Shown piece by piece: positions 54,872 through 63,873 of a stretch of DNA of 64,000 nucleotides. The translations under genes and the position numbers were made by a program. The stretch spans positions 124,001 to 188,000 of the forward strand of contig NZ_JADILK010000004.1 of the NCBI RefSeq assembly GCF_017355165.1, read 5' to 3'. The notes under the pieces were generated by a model. The model was not told the origin of the DNA and did not search any database. It worked only from the letters and a program-made list of their open reading frames with translations. Each line of letters begins with the position of its first letter. Positions within the stretch are counted from its first letter, which is position 1. This stretch comes from Bacillus sp. SD075. GTDB lineage: Bacteria; Bacillota; Bacilli; Bacillales; DSM-1321.

Positions 54872-56260
54872 TCAAGCTGTTTCATTCCACATGTTATCCA
54901 TATCTTCAAGCTTTTTCCCTTTTGTTTCAGGTATGAACTTCCAGACAAAGAAAGCTGAAAGAACGCTCATTAACCCATAGAACCCGTAAGTCATCGCGCC
55001 ACTGTATTCCATCATCATTGGATAGGTGGCGGAAATCAGGTAATTGGCAATCCATTGAGCAGCTACTGCAATGGCAACTGCCTGTCCACGGATTTTATTA
55101 GGGAAGATTTCGGAAATCAACACCCAACAAATTGGACCCCACGACATCATGAATGATGCCGTATAAACAATGATAAATAACAAAGTGCTTATGCCGATTA
55201 TATTGGCATATGCCATGCCAGCTACACCAAACATACCAATGGCCATTCCAATGGAGCCCACTATCAGTAATGGCTTACGTCCCCATCTGTCAACCGTCAT
55301 GATCGCAATGATAGTGAAGATCACGTTGACCATCCCCATGATGATCGTTTGCATCATGGAAGCATCCTTCCCCGCTCCCATGCTTTCAAATATCCGTGGC
55401 GCATAATATAAAGCGACGTTGATACCCACGAACTGCTGGAATACGGAAAGCATGATCCCAATGACGATCACTAATTTCCCGTATGATAATAGTTTTCCCG
55501 AGGAAACATTCATCGTTTTTTTAATTTCACGGAAGATGGAGTTCGCGTCCGCCGATCCATTAATTTTGGTCAATATGGACAGTGCTTTGGCATCTTGATT
55601 CTTCAATGCTAAATAACGCGGTGTTTCCGGTACGAATAGTAAAAAAAGGGCAAACAATAACGCAGGGATTGCCTCTGAGGCAAACATATATCTCCACCCC
55701 AAGTCATTGATCCATTCTATGGGCTGCCCATTCGCGATTGCCCAGTTTACAAAGTATACAACCAACATCCCCAGAATAATGGCAAATTGATTGAAAGACA
55801 CCAATTTTCCGCGAATATCAGCCGGCGCTATCTCCCCAATGTATATAGGAACGATCGCTGAAGCCAGCCCTACACCGATTCCTCCGATTATTCGATAGAG
55901 ATTGAATGTAAGCAATAGAGCTATGGTCGGTTCTCCTTTTGTAAAAAAAAACACCTCGGGATATGCCGAACCAAGAGCCGACAATAAAAAAAGGATTGCA
56001 GCCACAATCAATGAATTTTTCCGTCCGAATTTACTTGCGAAAAAACCTGACAGCAAGCCACCGGCTATACATCCGATTAATGCACTGGAAGTCGTGGCTC
56101 CATGTGCTAGGGGGCTTAAATTCAAACTATCGATAAAGTATACTTCCAAAGCTTTTTCCGCCCCTGAAATGACAGCGGTATCATAACCAAAGAGTAGTCC
56201 TCCCAGAGCAGCTACCAATGTAAGTGAAAAAATATAAAGTGAGTTCCGATTTTTATTCAT
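54872..56260 (-). CDS. Sugar:proton symporter (MFS sugar porter family, XylE-like)
   Basis: 462 aa, 12 helices. ALGGLLFGYDTAVISGAEKA, YRIIGGIGVGLASAIVPIYI, FQQFVGINVALYYAPRIFES and the closing PETKGKK are sugar-porter signatures. The loop between helices 3 and 4 is extended, as in XylE. Likely operon with galM. The exact sugar cannot be read from sequence. Confidence 0.9.
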   Translation of the reverse strand: MNKNRNSLYIFSLTLVAALGGLLFGYDTAVISGAEKALEVYFIDSLNLSPLAHGATTSSALIGCIAGGLLSGFFASKFGRKNSLIVAAILFLLSALGSAYPEVFFFTKGEPTIALLLTFNLYRIIGGIGVGLASAIVPIYIGEIAPADIRGKLVSFNQFAIILGMLVVYFVNWAIANGQPIEWINDLGWRYMFASEAIPALLFALFLLFVPETPRYLALKNQDAKALSILTKINGSADANSIFREIKKTMNVSSGKLLSYGKLVIVIGIMLSVFQQFVGINVALYYAPRIFESMGAGKDASMMQTIIMGMVNVIFTIIAIMTVDRWGRKPLLIVGSIGMAIGMFGVAGMAYANIIGISTLLFIIVYTASFMMSWGPICWVLISEIFPNKIRGQAVAIAVAAQWIANYLISATYPMMMEYSGAMTYGFYGLMSVLSAFFVWKFIPETKGKKLEDMDNMWNETA

Positions 56261-56344
56261 AATTTATTAGATCAGCATTTCATTAAATAAAAGAAAGCGG
56301 TTACCTAAATGAGGGAACAAATCGACCTATCCATGCCGTAACCT

Positions 56345-56605
56345 TTAACAAAAATGATCATCCCTATAGGAACCCTGATCAGGTCTTTTAAATAATTTAT
56401 AATGCTTCACTATTCCCCCCTCCATTTTGAATGTGAATAAAGAAAAGTAATACTGTTCGGATCTAAAAACAGCGTCGAGAACATCTTCGTTTATCAAACC
56501 TTTATATGCCCAACCACCGTACCCTTTTTTGACCATATTCAAGAGCGTACCGCCTATTTCACATGTGATTACAGTTGAAAATGGCTCATTATCATTTCCT
56601 CCCAC
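56345..56605 (-). CDS. Orphan 86-aa ORF, possibly a gene remnant
   Basis: GTG-initiated: NDNEPFSTVITCEIGGTLLN, then VKKGYGGWAYKGLINEDVLD and EGGIVKHYKLFKRPDQGSYR. The composition looks protein-like, but there is no good ribosome site at the GTG and no recognised family. It may be the end of a longer, lost gene at the border of the accessory region. Confidence 0.35.
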   Translation of the reverse strand: MGGNDNEPFSTVITCEIGGTLLNMVKKGYGGWAYKGLINEDVLDAVFRSEQYYFSLFTFKMEGGIVKHYKLFKRPDQGSYRDDHFC

Positions 56606-56807
56606 ATTATTGGAATCGCTTACAAATTAATTCATGATAATTTTAACAGGATAAACTTAGTTTGTCTAATGAATATACTAAGTTTTCGTTTTATTTACAC
56701 ACTTGATCCATTCATTTTTTAAAAATGAACCAATCATTCTAGGGAATGAAATCCGTTGGTATCTTAAAACGGCAAGAAAACATTGCTTATCCATGCTTCG
56801 CCGTTTG

Positions 56808-56838
56808 GATGACCTGTGTGGGATTCGAACCACGACAC
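56808..56838 (-). repeat. tRNA 3'-end-like remnant, copy 1 (candidate att site)
   Basis: Minus strand GTGGTTCGAATCCCAC is a T-arm missing one base, followed by the acceptor-like CACAGGTCATC. It is a direct repeat of 58990-59022. The rest of a tRNA is absent. A hairpin AAACGGC...GCCGTTT lies just 3' on the minus strand (56767-56806), as a tRNA terminator would. Confidence 0.6.
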
Positions 56839-57066
56839 CAAAACTTTTACCCACCTGTAAAAGAGAGAATTATTTCCTTCGGGAATAAAGCAGATGCATA
56901 CAGAACACTCTTTTATCAATTTTAATTAGAACTTACTACTGGAAAAACCGGATTTAAGGATGATCATATTTTTTTCGACACATTCCATAGGGAAACCCTA
57001 TTTAAAAATACTCCTTTTTTCTTTTAATATTTCCCCTTCGGCTAATTGGATAGTAGGAATAATTAA

Positions 57067-57102
57067 AAAGGGGTTTTTCCAGAAGGAAAAACCACTTTTT
57101 AA
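57067..57102 (-). terminator. Terminator of the DJ-1 family gene
   Basis: AAAAAGTGGTTTTTCC pairs with GGAAAAACCCCTTTTT (one mismatch) around a four-base loop. Confidence 0.7.
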
Positions 57103-57106
57103 TGTA

Positions 57107-57631
57107 TTAGCGTTTTTCAATCACGGTTATCAATTCCCTTAAATAATCCGGTAGATCAGGCGGGCGTCTGCTTGATACAAGGTTTCCATCTACTACGACT
57201 GGCTTATCTATCCAAGTTGCTCCTGCATTTTCCATATCATCTTTAATGCCCGGTGTACTCGTTACATTCTTCCCTTGTAAAATTTTAGCGGAGATCAACA
57301 CCCAACCAGCGTGACAAATTTGCCCGATGGTTTTTTTATTTTCTTCCATGCTTTGGATAAGTGATATCACTTCGGGAAACCGGCGAATTTTGTCAGGTGC
57401 CCATCCGCCCGGTACAAGAATGGCATCATATTCTTCAGCGTTAATACTGCCATACTCATAATCAGATATAGCTGGTACACCATATTTTCCAATGTATGTT
57501 TCATTCGCGCTTTCTCCAGCGAGGTGAACAATCGCCCCTTCTTCTTTTAATCGCAAAATCGGATACCAGAGCTCTAAATCTTCAAAATCATGGTGCACAA
57601 GACTGATTATTTTCTTTCCTGCTAATCTCAT
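57107..57631 (-). CDS. DJ-1/PfpI family protein
   Basis: 174 aa from ATG 57631, chosen by AAGGAG upstream. Class I glutamine-amidotransferase-like fold: IISLVHHDFEDLELWYPILR, ILVPGGWAPDKIRR with the helper Glu/Asp region, and the nucleophile Cys in GQICHAGWVLISA. Members act as deglycases, chaperones or stress proteins; the activity here is not known. Lies between the two tRNA-like repeats. Confidence 0.9.
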   Translation of the reverse strand: MRLAGKKIISLVHHDFEDLELWYPILRLKEEGAIVHLAGESANETYIGKYGVPAISDYEYGSINAEEYDAILVPGGWAPDKIRRFPEVISLIQSMEENKKTIGQICHAGWVLISAKILQGKNVTSTPGIKDDMENAGATWIDKPVVVDGNLVSSRRPPDLPDYLRELITVIEKR

Positions 57632-57741
57632 GAAAACCTCTCCTTCTTTCGTTCTATTGCCCTTTACCATTCTTCCCTACTACTTCCCTTTTTCTACTGC
57701 CTATACACTTCACATGCATTAACCGATGCATCAATATTCGG

Positions 57742-58479
57742 TCAAAAATCAACCTTTACCAAGTACAATCCAGCTGCCTCCGCCATGCGGCCCGTTTGGA
57801 TTCTTTCTTTTGACTCTAAAATACTTGGTATATTTTCAGCATCTATTTCATTCAACCCAACTTCTATCAACGTTCCGACAATCTTTCTAACCATATTATA
57901 AAGAAAGCCATCGCCTTGCACCGTAATTTGGATGAAGCCGGCATTTTCTTCTATATCAATGGAATATATTTCACGCACCATGGATTTTTTTTTAGATTTT
58001 GCATTTGAAAAAGCAGTGAAATCATGTTCACCAATAAAATGTTGACATGCTTTTTTCATTTTTGTGATATCCAGCTTTTTCTCTACATGCATACTGTACT
58101 TTCGCATGAAAGGATTTGTATAAGGCTCGTTCCAGATCTTATACAAATAGGTCTTATCCTTGGCATTATAACGGGCATGAAAACGTTCAGGAACTAGCCT
58201 AACATCGACAATGCTTATATCTCTTGGTAAATATCTATTCAAATAATTCATGATTTCAGCTTCCGTCAGATTTTCACCAATCTTAAAATTGGCGATTTGT
58301 GCAAGGGCATGTACACCGGCATCCGTTCTGCTGCAACCGATGATTTCAATTTTCTCCCCTGCCATTTCCGTTAATACATTTTCTATTTTCCCTTGAATCG
58401 TATCGTCACTATTACCTAGTCGCTGCCAGCCCTTATAGCGCCCGCCATCATATTGAATGGTCAATTTATAATTGTTCAT
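57742..58479 (-). CDS. truA: TruA, tRNA pseudouridine synthase A
   Basis: 245 aa. Catalytic Asp in GCSRTDAGVHALAQIANF; YKLTIQYDGGRYKGWQR at the start and GDGFLYNMVRKIVGTLIEVG near the end. Modifies positions 38-40 of tRNAs. GGAGG ribosome site. The usual bacillary truA lies in the ribosomal protein cluster; this one stands alone between att-like repeats, so it is probably an extra copy. Confidence 0.92.
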   Translation of the reverse strand: MNNYKLTIQYDGGRYKGWQRLGNSDDTIQGKIENVLTEMAGEKIEIIGCSRTDAGVHALAQIANFKIGENLTEAEIMNYLNRYLPRDISIVDVRLVPERFHARYNAKDKTYLYKIWNEPYTNPFMRKYSMHVEKKLDITKMKKACQHFIGEHDFTAFSNAKSKKKSMVREIYSIDIEENAGFIQITVQGDGFLYNMVRKIVGTLIEVGLNEIDAENIPSILESKERIQTGRMAEAAGLYLVKVDF

Positions 58480-58937
58480 TGCTTCCTCCTTATTTTATTA
58501 CTTATAGTCATCTAAACAGGTTCTTGATAAAATACAAGCCCCCATACAACTCCTGCTGTGTGAGGGAACAGATGGCCTTTCCTTAGAAACGCATGTGAAA
58601 TGTTAAGTTGTTAATGGGTTTGCAGCATAAATGTAATGAGTTTTCCCCCTTTACTCCCTTACTTCCACAAGTCTACAGGAATGCAGCAAAAGGAGTCCCA
58701 TTTTCAAGTTACGTTTGGATCACCCCAACACTTACAAGGACCATGATTTATGTAAAGATCATACTTCTTATCTATGCCATTCGATAGAAAATCCTAACTA
58801 TCAAAGTGAAATGCACTTCTGCATAGTCTACCAAAGCGGCTAACGTCATGCAACGAACGATTCACCGTCACATGCAGTTTCTGTGCAACTTTGTGCGATG
58901 CATACACAACACATGAAAAAATAAATGGAAGAGAAAA
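58480..58937. other. Gap between truA and the second tRNA-like repeat
   Basis: No supported gene. Several scattered ATGCA motifs at 58810-58915 but no ordered array. Confidence 0.4.
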
Positions 58938-58980
58938 CAAAAAAAGACCCAAATCCTTGTGATATCAAGGATTTGAGCCT
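58938..58980 (-). terminator. Terminator 3' of the second tRNA-like repeat
   Basis: CAAATCCTTG / CAAGGATTTG 10-bp perfect stem with a six-base loop; on the minus strand it is followed by GGTCTTTTTTT. Confidence 0.75.
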
Positions 58981-58989
58981 TTGTTAGTT

Positions 58990-59040
58990 GATGACCTGTG
59001 AGGGATTCGAACCCACGACCCCTTCCCTGTCAAGGTCTAC
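58990..59040 (-). repeat. tRNA 3'-half-like remnant, copy 2 (candidate att site)
   Basis: Minus strand GTGGGTTCGAATCCC (complete T-arm), preceded by GGGGTC and followed by TCACAGGTCATC. Direct repeat of copy 1 (GATGACCTGTG-GGGATTCGAACC core). Similarity to a tRNA ends at about 59040, and no D-arm can be folded, so this is a 3' fragment, as left by a tRNA-targeting integrase. Confidence 0.65.
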
Positions 59041-59056
59041 TAATAAATTATTTACT

Positions 59057-59179
59057 GTTGCCTCTTGTTACCGATAGTGTCCATAAATCCTTATATATAA
59101 AGGATTTGTGGACATTTTTCAAAAGAAATTATTCTCTAGTTTTCGATAGTTATCTTCAGTTTGTTGCCAATTGGTTGCC
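59057..59179 (+). repeat. GTTGCC direct repeats, possible integrase arm sites
   Basis: GTTGCC at 59057-59062, GTTACC at 59067-59072, GTTGCC at 59163-59168 and 59174-59179. Such repeats next to a tRNA 3' end are common in attachment regions of tyrosine-integrase elements of bacilli. Confidence 0.5.
59078..59119 (+). terminator. Terminator-like hairpin in the att region
   Basis: TGTCCATAAATCCTT pairs with AAGGATTTGTGGACA (one G-U) and five T bases follow on the plus strand. Confidence 0.65.
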
Positions 59180-59271
59180 ACAGATACTCTTTTGCATCTC
59201 CACCCACCGGAAAAGGCGTGGCTGACGTTATGACAGTATGTATTTGGATTACTCATATATTACTGTCTTCC

Positions 59272-59320
59272 ACACGACTGTAGTATATTTAAATACATAG
59301 AGATTAGTCGTGTTTTTCTA
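59272..59320. terminator. Hairpin downstream of the RT-nitrilase gene
   Basis: ACACGACT / AGTCGTGT 8-bp stem with a long AT-rich loop and a T run on the plus-strand side; it could end the minus-strand transcript weakly. Confidence 0.4.
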
Positions 59321-59380
59321 TATAGCATCTTTTTATACTAAATGCCGAGGGCGGGTATTGTTTTAAACATTAAATATCTA

Positions 59381-62300
59381 TCAGTCGCGCCCCTTGTATC
59401 CTGCCGGTGGCGTCTTTATATCTTGTGGCGCTGAAAGAATTGGCTTGCCTTTGAATACGGTTGGATCTACTTCAAATACACTTACCCCAACTTGATGATT
59501 CCCATGTATATGAGCAATTTGCCGTGCATATTTATTAAAAGGAGCTTGTGCAGTTGACCCTCCAAACTCGCCAGTATTTGCAAGTATTACTGGCTGATAC
59601 ATATGATAATGGAGCGCAGTAACCATATTGTCAAATGTTTGAACATCCTGATTCATAGCAGCTATAACAAACAGGTCTGAAACTTCCCTTAAATCTGCGA
59701 CTAAAGATAAGTCCGTCGCATCATAGCAAATTGCACCTGTTACTCGAGTCTTACTTAGTCCACCATTGTTGAATTCAATTAAAACCTGATACGGTCTATA
59801 ACTGTCAATGCCCATTTTTTTCTCTGATTTAGTCATATGCCTTTTCCCTTGGTAAACATAAGTAAATTCTCGACCCATAGGACGTTCAGATCGAAGGAGC
59901 CACAATGCCTGGTTAATCGGAGGCTTTGCAACATTCGGTTGAATAAATGTAAGCCCAGCAAAGATATTTGCCTTGGTTGCATCTGATAACCCCCTCAACA
60001 AATCGATATCATCCGGATGAACCGTCAATTCAGGAAAAACAATTAAATCAATATCCTTATCCCCCCTTGGGCTTAAATCTGTAGTTTGCTGTGCGGCCCG
60101 TGTTGCTTTAAGATGGCTATTTACTAAATTACAAATAGAAGCAATATGATTCCGATGTAGTGCACGAAAAGATGGTGTCCAATGAACAGGATCTTTCATA
60201 TTAAAATCAGACATTTTTGGAAGAAGTGGTTGTACAACTGCTACCTGGATTTTCCCACCCTTGCCTAGTGTGCCAGTTTGGATGGGAAGTGTGTAAAAAG
60301 GCGTGTTGGATAGACGACCAAAGATTTTGCTTTGATAGGTAAGTCTGTTTTGTATAATACTTAAAAGATCTCCAGAATTTCGTACTTCTTCAAACTCATC
60401 AATCAATTCTCCCCATTGACGAATACCGGGCCATTGAAGCAATCTAATCAACAATTCACTTAGCCACGGAGAAATTGGGCTTGGTTCGCTAAGAAGTCCT
60501 CTTTGTTGTGTGCTTAAACCAAACCTACGGGTAAACCACGTGGATTTAACGCCTTTATATGAACTTGAATCTTGTTTCAGAAGATAAGTGTTTGAGGTAT
60601 AATCATAATTACCTATGATACTCGAGCGCAAAATACTTCCTAGTACATATATCCATGAATATTTTTTTTTAACCCAGGATGGAATTTGATTTAAAGCAGA
60701 ATTAGGTATATTTCCAAAAGATACCTTTAGAAAATCATCGTTTTGTTTAGGATTCTGAATCTCGTCCCAATCCTGGCATTTAACCATAATATCGCTAACC
60801 GTAGCGCCTTTTTTCAGTTTTTCTACTGCGTCCGGCTGTCTCAAAATGGACTGAGTAAGCAGCAATAATGCATTTTCTTGCTTAAAAGGATTAGATTCAG
60901 TTTGTATTATTCTCAATAAAGAAAGTTTATGATTTGATTTTAAATTAATTTCCTTCATTCCGTAAGGTTTTATTGCGTTTCTAATGTCAGCAGGAATTTC
61001 TTCTTTCCATTGAGACGTCATCAGCCGTTTGGACTTAAGGATCTCAGTCATTAAATCCGGACGGTTCATAAATACGATATTGATGGCACTCTTTCGGTTT
61101 TCTGATTCATCCTCTCTATTCAGCATTTCAATAAACCAAGATGCATATCTTTTAGGATTCGGATTGATTTGCTGATTAACTAACGCGATTGACACATATT
61201 TTTGCAATTCCCATGCCTTATTAGTACGATAAAGAGCAGCGTCTTGTAACATTGCATATTGTGTTAGCTCCGGGATATTCGAATCAATAATAAAGCCGTA
61301 ATCTCCGATGGATATTAAGAATAATATTGCTTGTTGCTTAATATACCAAGGAGAATTAGAGTGATGTTCAAGAAGTTCTCTAGCAAAACTGGCGATTTCT
61401 TCTCTAAACTCTGGAAGATCTGCGGAATCAGGATAGATGGCTGCGACACGGTATCCTATATCTGTAGTAGCTGCTCTTAGTAAGTCGGCGGACACATATT
61501 CAGCCACTTTCATTTCACTTACATATGTATTTTCCTGGGATGGAGAATGCAACTTAGATTTCAATGCATCAATCACAGGAGTAAGCAACAAGGAATCAGG
61601 GTATAAATCTAGGGCACAGCGTAAGAGTAATGATAATGATGGATTTCCTGCCCAGCAAGCAATTAACTTACGCGCTGCCGTTTCGAATTCGTGGTCCAAC
61701 ATTTGACCAGCTGTCATATTATCAGACTCGGAATCAATATTCCCCAACTTCTCGGTTAAATCTGTCATACTTCTTCTAAGTCTAAGTGACTTAACCATTC
61801 GTGTTGCGACGAATCGCTTCAAGGTATCGTCGCGAACGTCAATATCAGGTGTTGAAATTTTGGATAAAACCAGTGGGCTGGATGTCACTGGTTCATCACT
61901 CACCAGTTGGTCTGACATTCTTAGTAAACCATCAAGGCCTCCCGCAGCCTGCCGTAATGACTCTACATCGGGAGTCCCACTTAATACACTCTGAAACATA
62001 TTCATAAGCGATGACACACTGTTCTGATTCGATAACTGTCTGTGGGAAATTACTTTAGTTTTATCACTATTTAACTCCAAAGGTAACTTTGCTCCAATTT
62101 TTTTTTGGTATTGCTTTATTAAATCGTTTATCATATCTACCACGGAATTTTTCACGGTATCTACTTCAATTTCATTCGACACCTCAACCACCAGTCGAAT
62201 ATCATCCACATATCTACAATAATCGAGTAAAAGAAAAGCATTGTCCTCATATTTTTTGTTAATTCTATCTCCCACCATTTTATCAAAGCCAATAAGATAA

Positions 62301-63256
62301 GCATTGGAGTAGAAGCCGCTCGCTGTAAGACCTTGCGGAAGACCCTTGGGTAGCTCTTCTACGGACATAATATTGGCATTTTCTGAATCACTATTTGCCC
62401 AGTGCCATGAAAACACTTGCTCTGTTTTCTCCCAAAATGCCTTCTCATCCTTTGATTCGTCATCGCTTAGTTCCTCTCCTAGGTTAAATTCCGCAGAATA
62501 GCTGTGATATAACCTCTTTAGTTCACGAATAAGAGCTTTTGTATCTATATGATCATAAAATTCCTTTAAATCAAGCGAGACCACATACAAATTTTTATTA
62601 GGAGCAATAATTGAAGAATAATGCTGACAAATGCTTTTCGGCCTCAATAAAAAGGTTTTATAATCCTCATAATACTGGCGGTAACATCGGGAATTGCCCC
62701 ACCCAAAATGAGCCTGTTTCCTTGTATGGGGATTTGTCTCCCAATCACAATGAAGTCGGTTTCCATAGCTGAAAATTTGTTGACGTTGGGCGGAAAGAAA
62801 ATCTGATTCATCGGTTGGACCTTGAATCGTCTCAACTGCATCAGCTAAGCAAAGCATAACTGCGGTTGATATTGTCTGATCCTTTATCGACAGGTGTGCT
62901 AAAGGTCTTAACTTTTGGCCTATAATATCGCCTTCCTCATTAACCCGTTCAGGCCGCCAAGAATCAAAAGGTTCATTACTCTTCGATTCTAAGAAATGCC
63001 ATTGTTTATTTTTAGGTGCCAATACTAACCGCATGGCATCCACTTCATAAAGTGTTTCTTTTAGATTTTTTGCCCAAGTCTTAATCCGATTTTCCAAATC
63101 AATAGTAGAACAATCTAATTCTAATATATCCGCATACCAGTTATGCGTTCGGATGTAGGAGTGTGATTTTTTCCAAGCTTGTGCGATAATGACTTCGTCG
63201 CTAAGGTATGATAGTCTTGGTGCAATTGTTTCATATTTTTCATTAATAATGGACAT
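59381..63256 (-). CDS. drt1: Defense reverse transcriptase-nitrilase fusion, DRT type 1 (UG1)
   Basis: 1291 aa. Reverse transcriptase domain at about residues 100-410: VVSLDLKEFYDHID (motif A), LPKGLPQGLTASGFYSNAYL (motif B), YCRYVDDIRLVV (catalytic YVDD at 349-352) and LNSDKTKVIS. A helical region spans about 420-980. The C-terminal nitrilase domain (about 1002-1275) has catalytic Glu in VFPELTVH (about 1076), Lys in QGKRHMTKSEK (about 1138) and Cys in GAICYDATD (about 1177). This order matches the DRT type 1/UG1 antiphage reverse transcriptases. GAGGTG five bases before ATG. No partner gene is adjacent; flanked by integrative-element remnants. All catalytic residues appear intact. Confidence 0.92.
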   Translation of the reverse strand: MSIINEKYETIAPRLSYLSDEVIIAQAWKKSHSYIRTHNWYADILELDCSTIDLENRIKTWAKNLKETLYEVDAMRLVLAPKNKQWHFLESKSNEPFDSWRPERVNEEGDIIGQKLRPLAHLSIKDQTISTAVMLCLADAVETIQGPTDESDFLSAQRQQIFSYGNRLHCDWETNPHTRKQAHFGWGNSRCYRQYYEDYKTFLLRPKSICQHYSSIIAPNKNLYVVSLDLKEFYDHIDTKALIRELKRLYHSYSAEFNLGEELSDDESKDEKAFWEKTEQVFSWHWANSDSENANIMSVEELPKGLPQGLTASGFYSNAYLIGFDKMVGDRINKKYEDNAFLLLDYCRYVDDIRLVVEVSNEIEVDTVKNSVVDMINDLIKQYQKKIGAKLPLELNSDKTKVISHRQLSNQNSVSSLMNMFQSVLSGTPDVESLRQAAGGLDGLLRMSDQLVSDEPVTSSPLVLSKISTPDIDVRDDTLKRFVATRMVKSLRLRRSMTDLTEKLGNIDSESDNMTAGQMLDHEFETAARKLIACWAGNPSLSLLLRCALDLYPDSLLLTPVIDALKSKLHSPSQENTYVSEMKVAEYVSADLLRAATTDIGYRVAAIYPDSADLPEFREEIASFARELLEHHSNSPWYIKQQAILFLISIGDYGFIIDSNIPELTQYAMLQDAALYRTNKAWELQKYVSIALVNQQINPNPKRYASWFIEMLNREDESENRKSAINIVFMNRPDLMTEILKSKRLMTSQWKEEIPADIRNAIKPYGMKEINLKSNHKLSLLRIIQTESNPFKQENALLLLTQSILRQPDAVEKLKKGATVSDIMVKCQDWDEIQNPKQNDDFLKVSFGNIPNSALNQIPSWVKKKYSWIYVLGSILRSSIIGNYDYTSNTYLLKQDSSSYKGVKSTWFTRRFGLSTQQRGLLSEPSPISPWLSELLIRLLQWPGIRQWGELIDEFEEVRNSGDLLSIIQNRLTYQSKIFGRLSNTPFYTLPIQTGTLGKGGKIQVAVVQPLLPKMSDFNMKDPVHWTPSFRALHRNHIASICNLVNSHLKATRAAQQTTDLSPRGDKDIDLIVFPELTVHPDDIDLLRGLSDATKANIFAGLTFIQPNVAKPPINQALWLLRSERPMGREFTYVYQGKRHMTKSEKKMGIDSYRPYQVLIEFNNGGLSKTRVTGAICYDATDLSLVADLREVSDLFVIAAMNQDVQTFDNMVTALHYHMYQPVILANTGEFGGSTAQAPFNKYARQIAHIHGNHQVGVSVFEVDPTVFKGKPILSAPQDIKTPPAGYKGRD

Positions 63257-63712
63257 GTAGTCACCTCTGCGTTTTTCTATTAAACTTTTAAAAAAGTTTA
63301 TATTATTAACTAATAGATAAATCTTCCAAAAACATTATATTCGATAAACCACTATAAAATCTATTTCAAATTAAAAATATCAACAATAATTGACATATAT
63401 TAGAATAATCTACTTTACTTTGTACAATAATCTATTATCCCAATTTACACACCTCTTTTTTCTGAAAACTATCGAAAATTCCAAATATTAAACTTTTCCT
63501 TCAGCAGTGAACCTGCCCCTACCTTTTTAAATCTACCTAAAAAACATACTTCTAAGTTTATATTTCAAGAGAATAACCAGCTCTAATTACATTTGGAAGT
63601 GGATTTTAAATTTTTTTTATTTTTTTCTCTAGACCCTTGTCAACGCCAGAATTCAAATAATATAATGTGTGCGAATTAAATAAGTAAATTCAAATTAAAT
63701 ACCATTAAACCT
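63257..63712. other. AT-rich region upstream of the RT-nitrilase gene
   Basis: No ORF. Holds the promoter of the defense gene; TATAAT occurs on the minus strand at about 63333, but a matching -35 is not clear. No inverted-repeat structure strong enough to call a template ncRNA was seen by eye. Confidence 0.5.
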
Positions 63713-63873
63713 AATATTAAAATAAGAGGAAAAAAAATTATTGCTAAAAACATCGAAGATTATCCAATGATTTTAACTGCTGTACACTTATCTGAAATCC
63801 TATCTACAGCTTGCGAATAAAGGGAACAAAGACGTTTCCACTAATTATAGGAAGAAAAAAAAGAGTCCTTTAG
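63713..63873 (+). pseudogene. Excisionase/HTH-like gene remnant
   Basis: Reads KIRGKKIIAKNIEDYPMILT and AVHLSEILSTACE then TAA at 63818-63820; in another frame further on, TKTFPLIIGRKKRVL and TAG at 63871-63873. The two parts resemble the start and end of excisionase-type helix-turn-helix proteins (ENIEDLPxxLxxxHxxxxL ... FPxxxxGRxxRV). No start codon, one frameshift and probably lost residues between. Confidence 0.5.

Larger units (their letters stand above)
59140..63478. repeat. 12-bp inverted repeats bracketing the RT-nitrilase gene
   Basis: TTTTCGATAGTT at 59140-59151 and its exact complement at 63467-63478, about 230 bases outside each end of the gene. A chance match of this length is possible in AT-rich DNA. 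Confidence 0.35.

Noticed and set aside
58998-59225. 75-aa ORF beginning MRDSNPRPLPCQG
   Set aside because: This peptide is the well-known translation of tRNA antisense sequence; it lies across the tRNA-like repeat and has no ribosome site.
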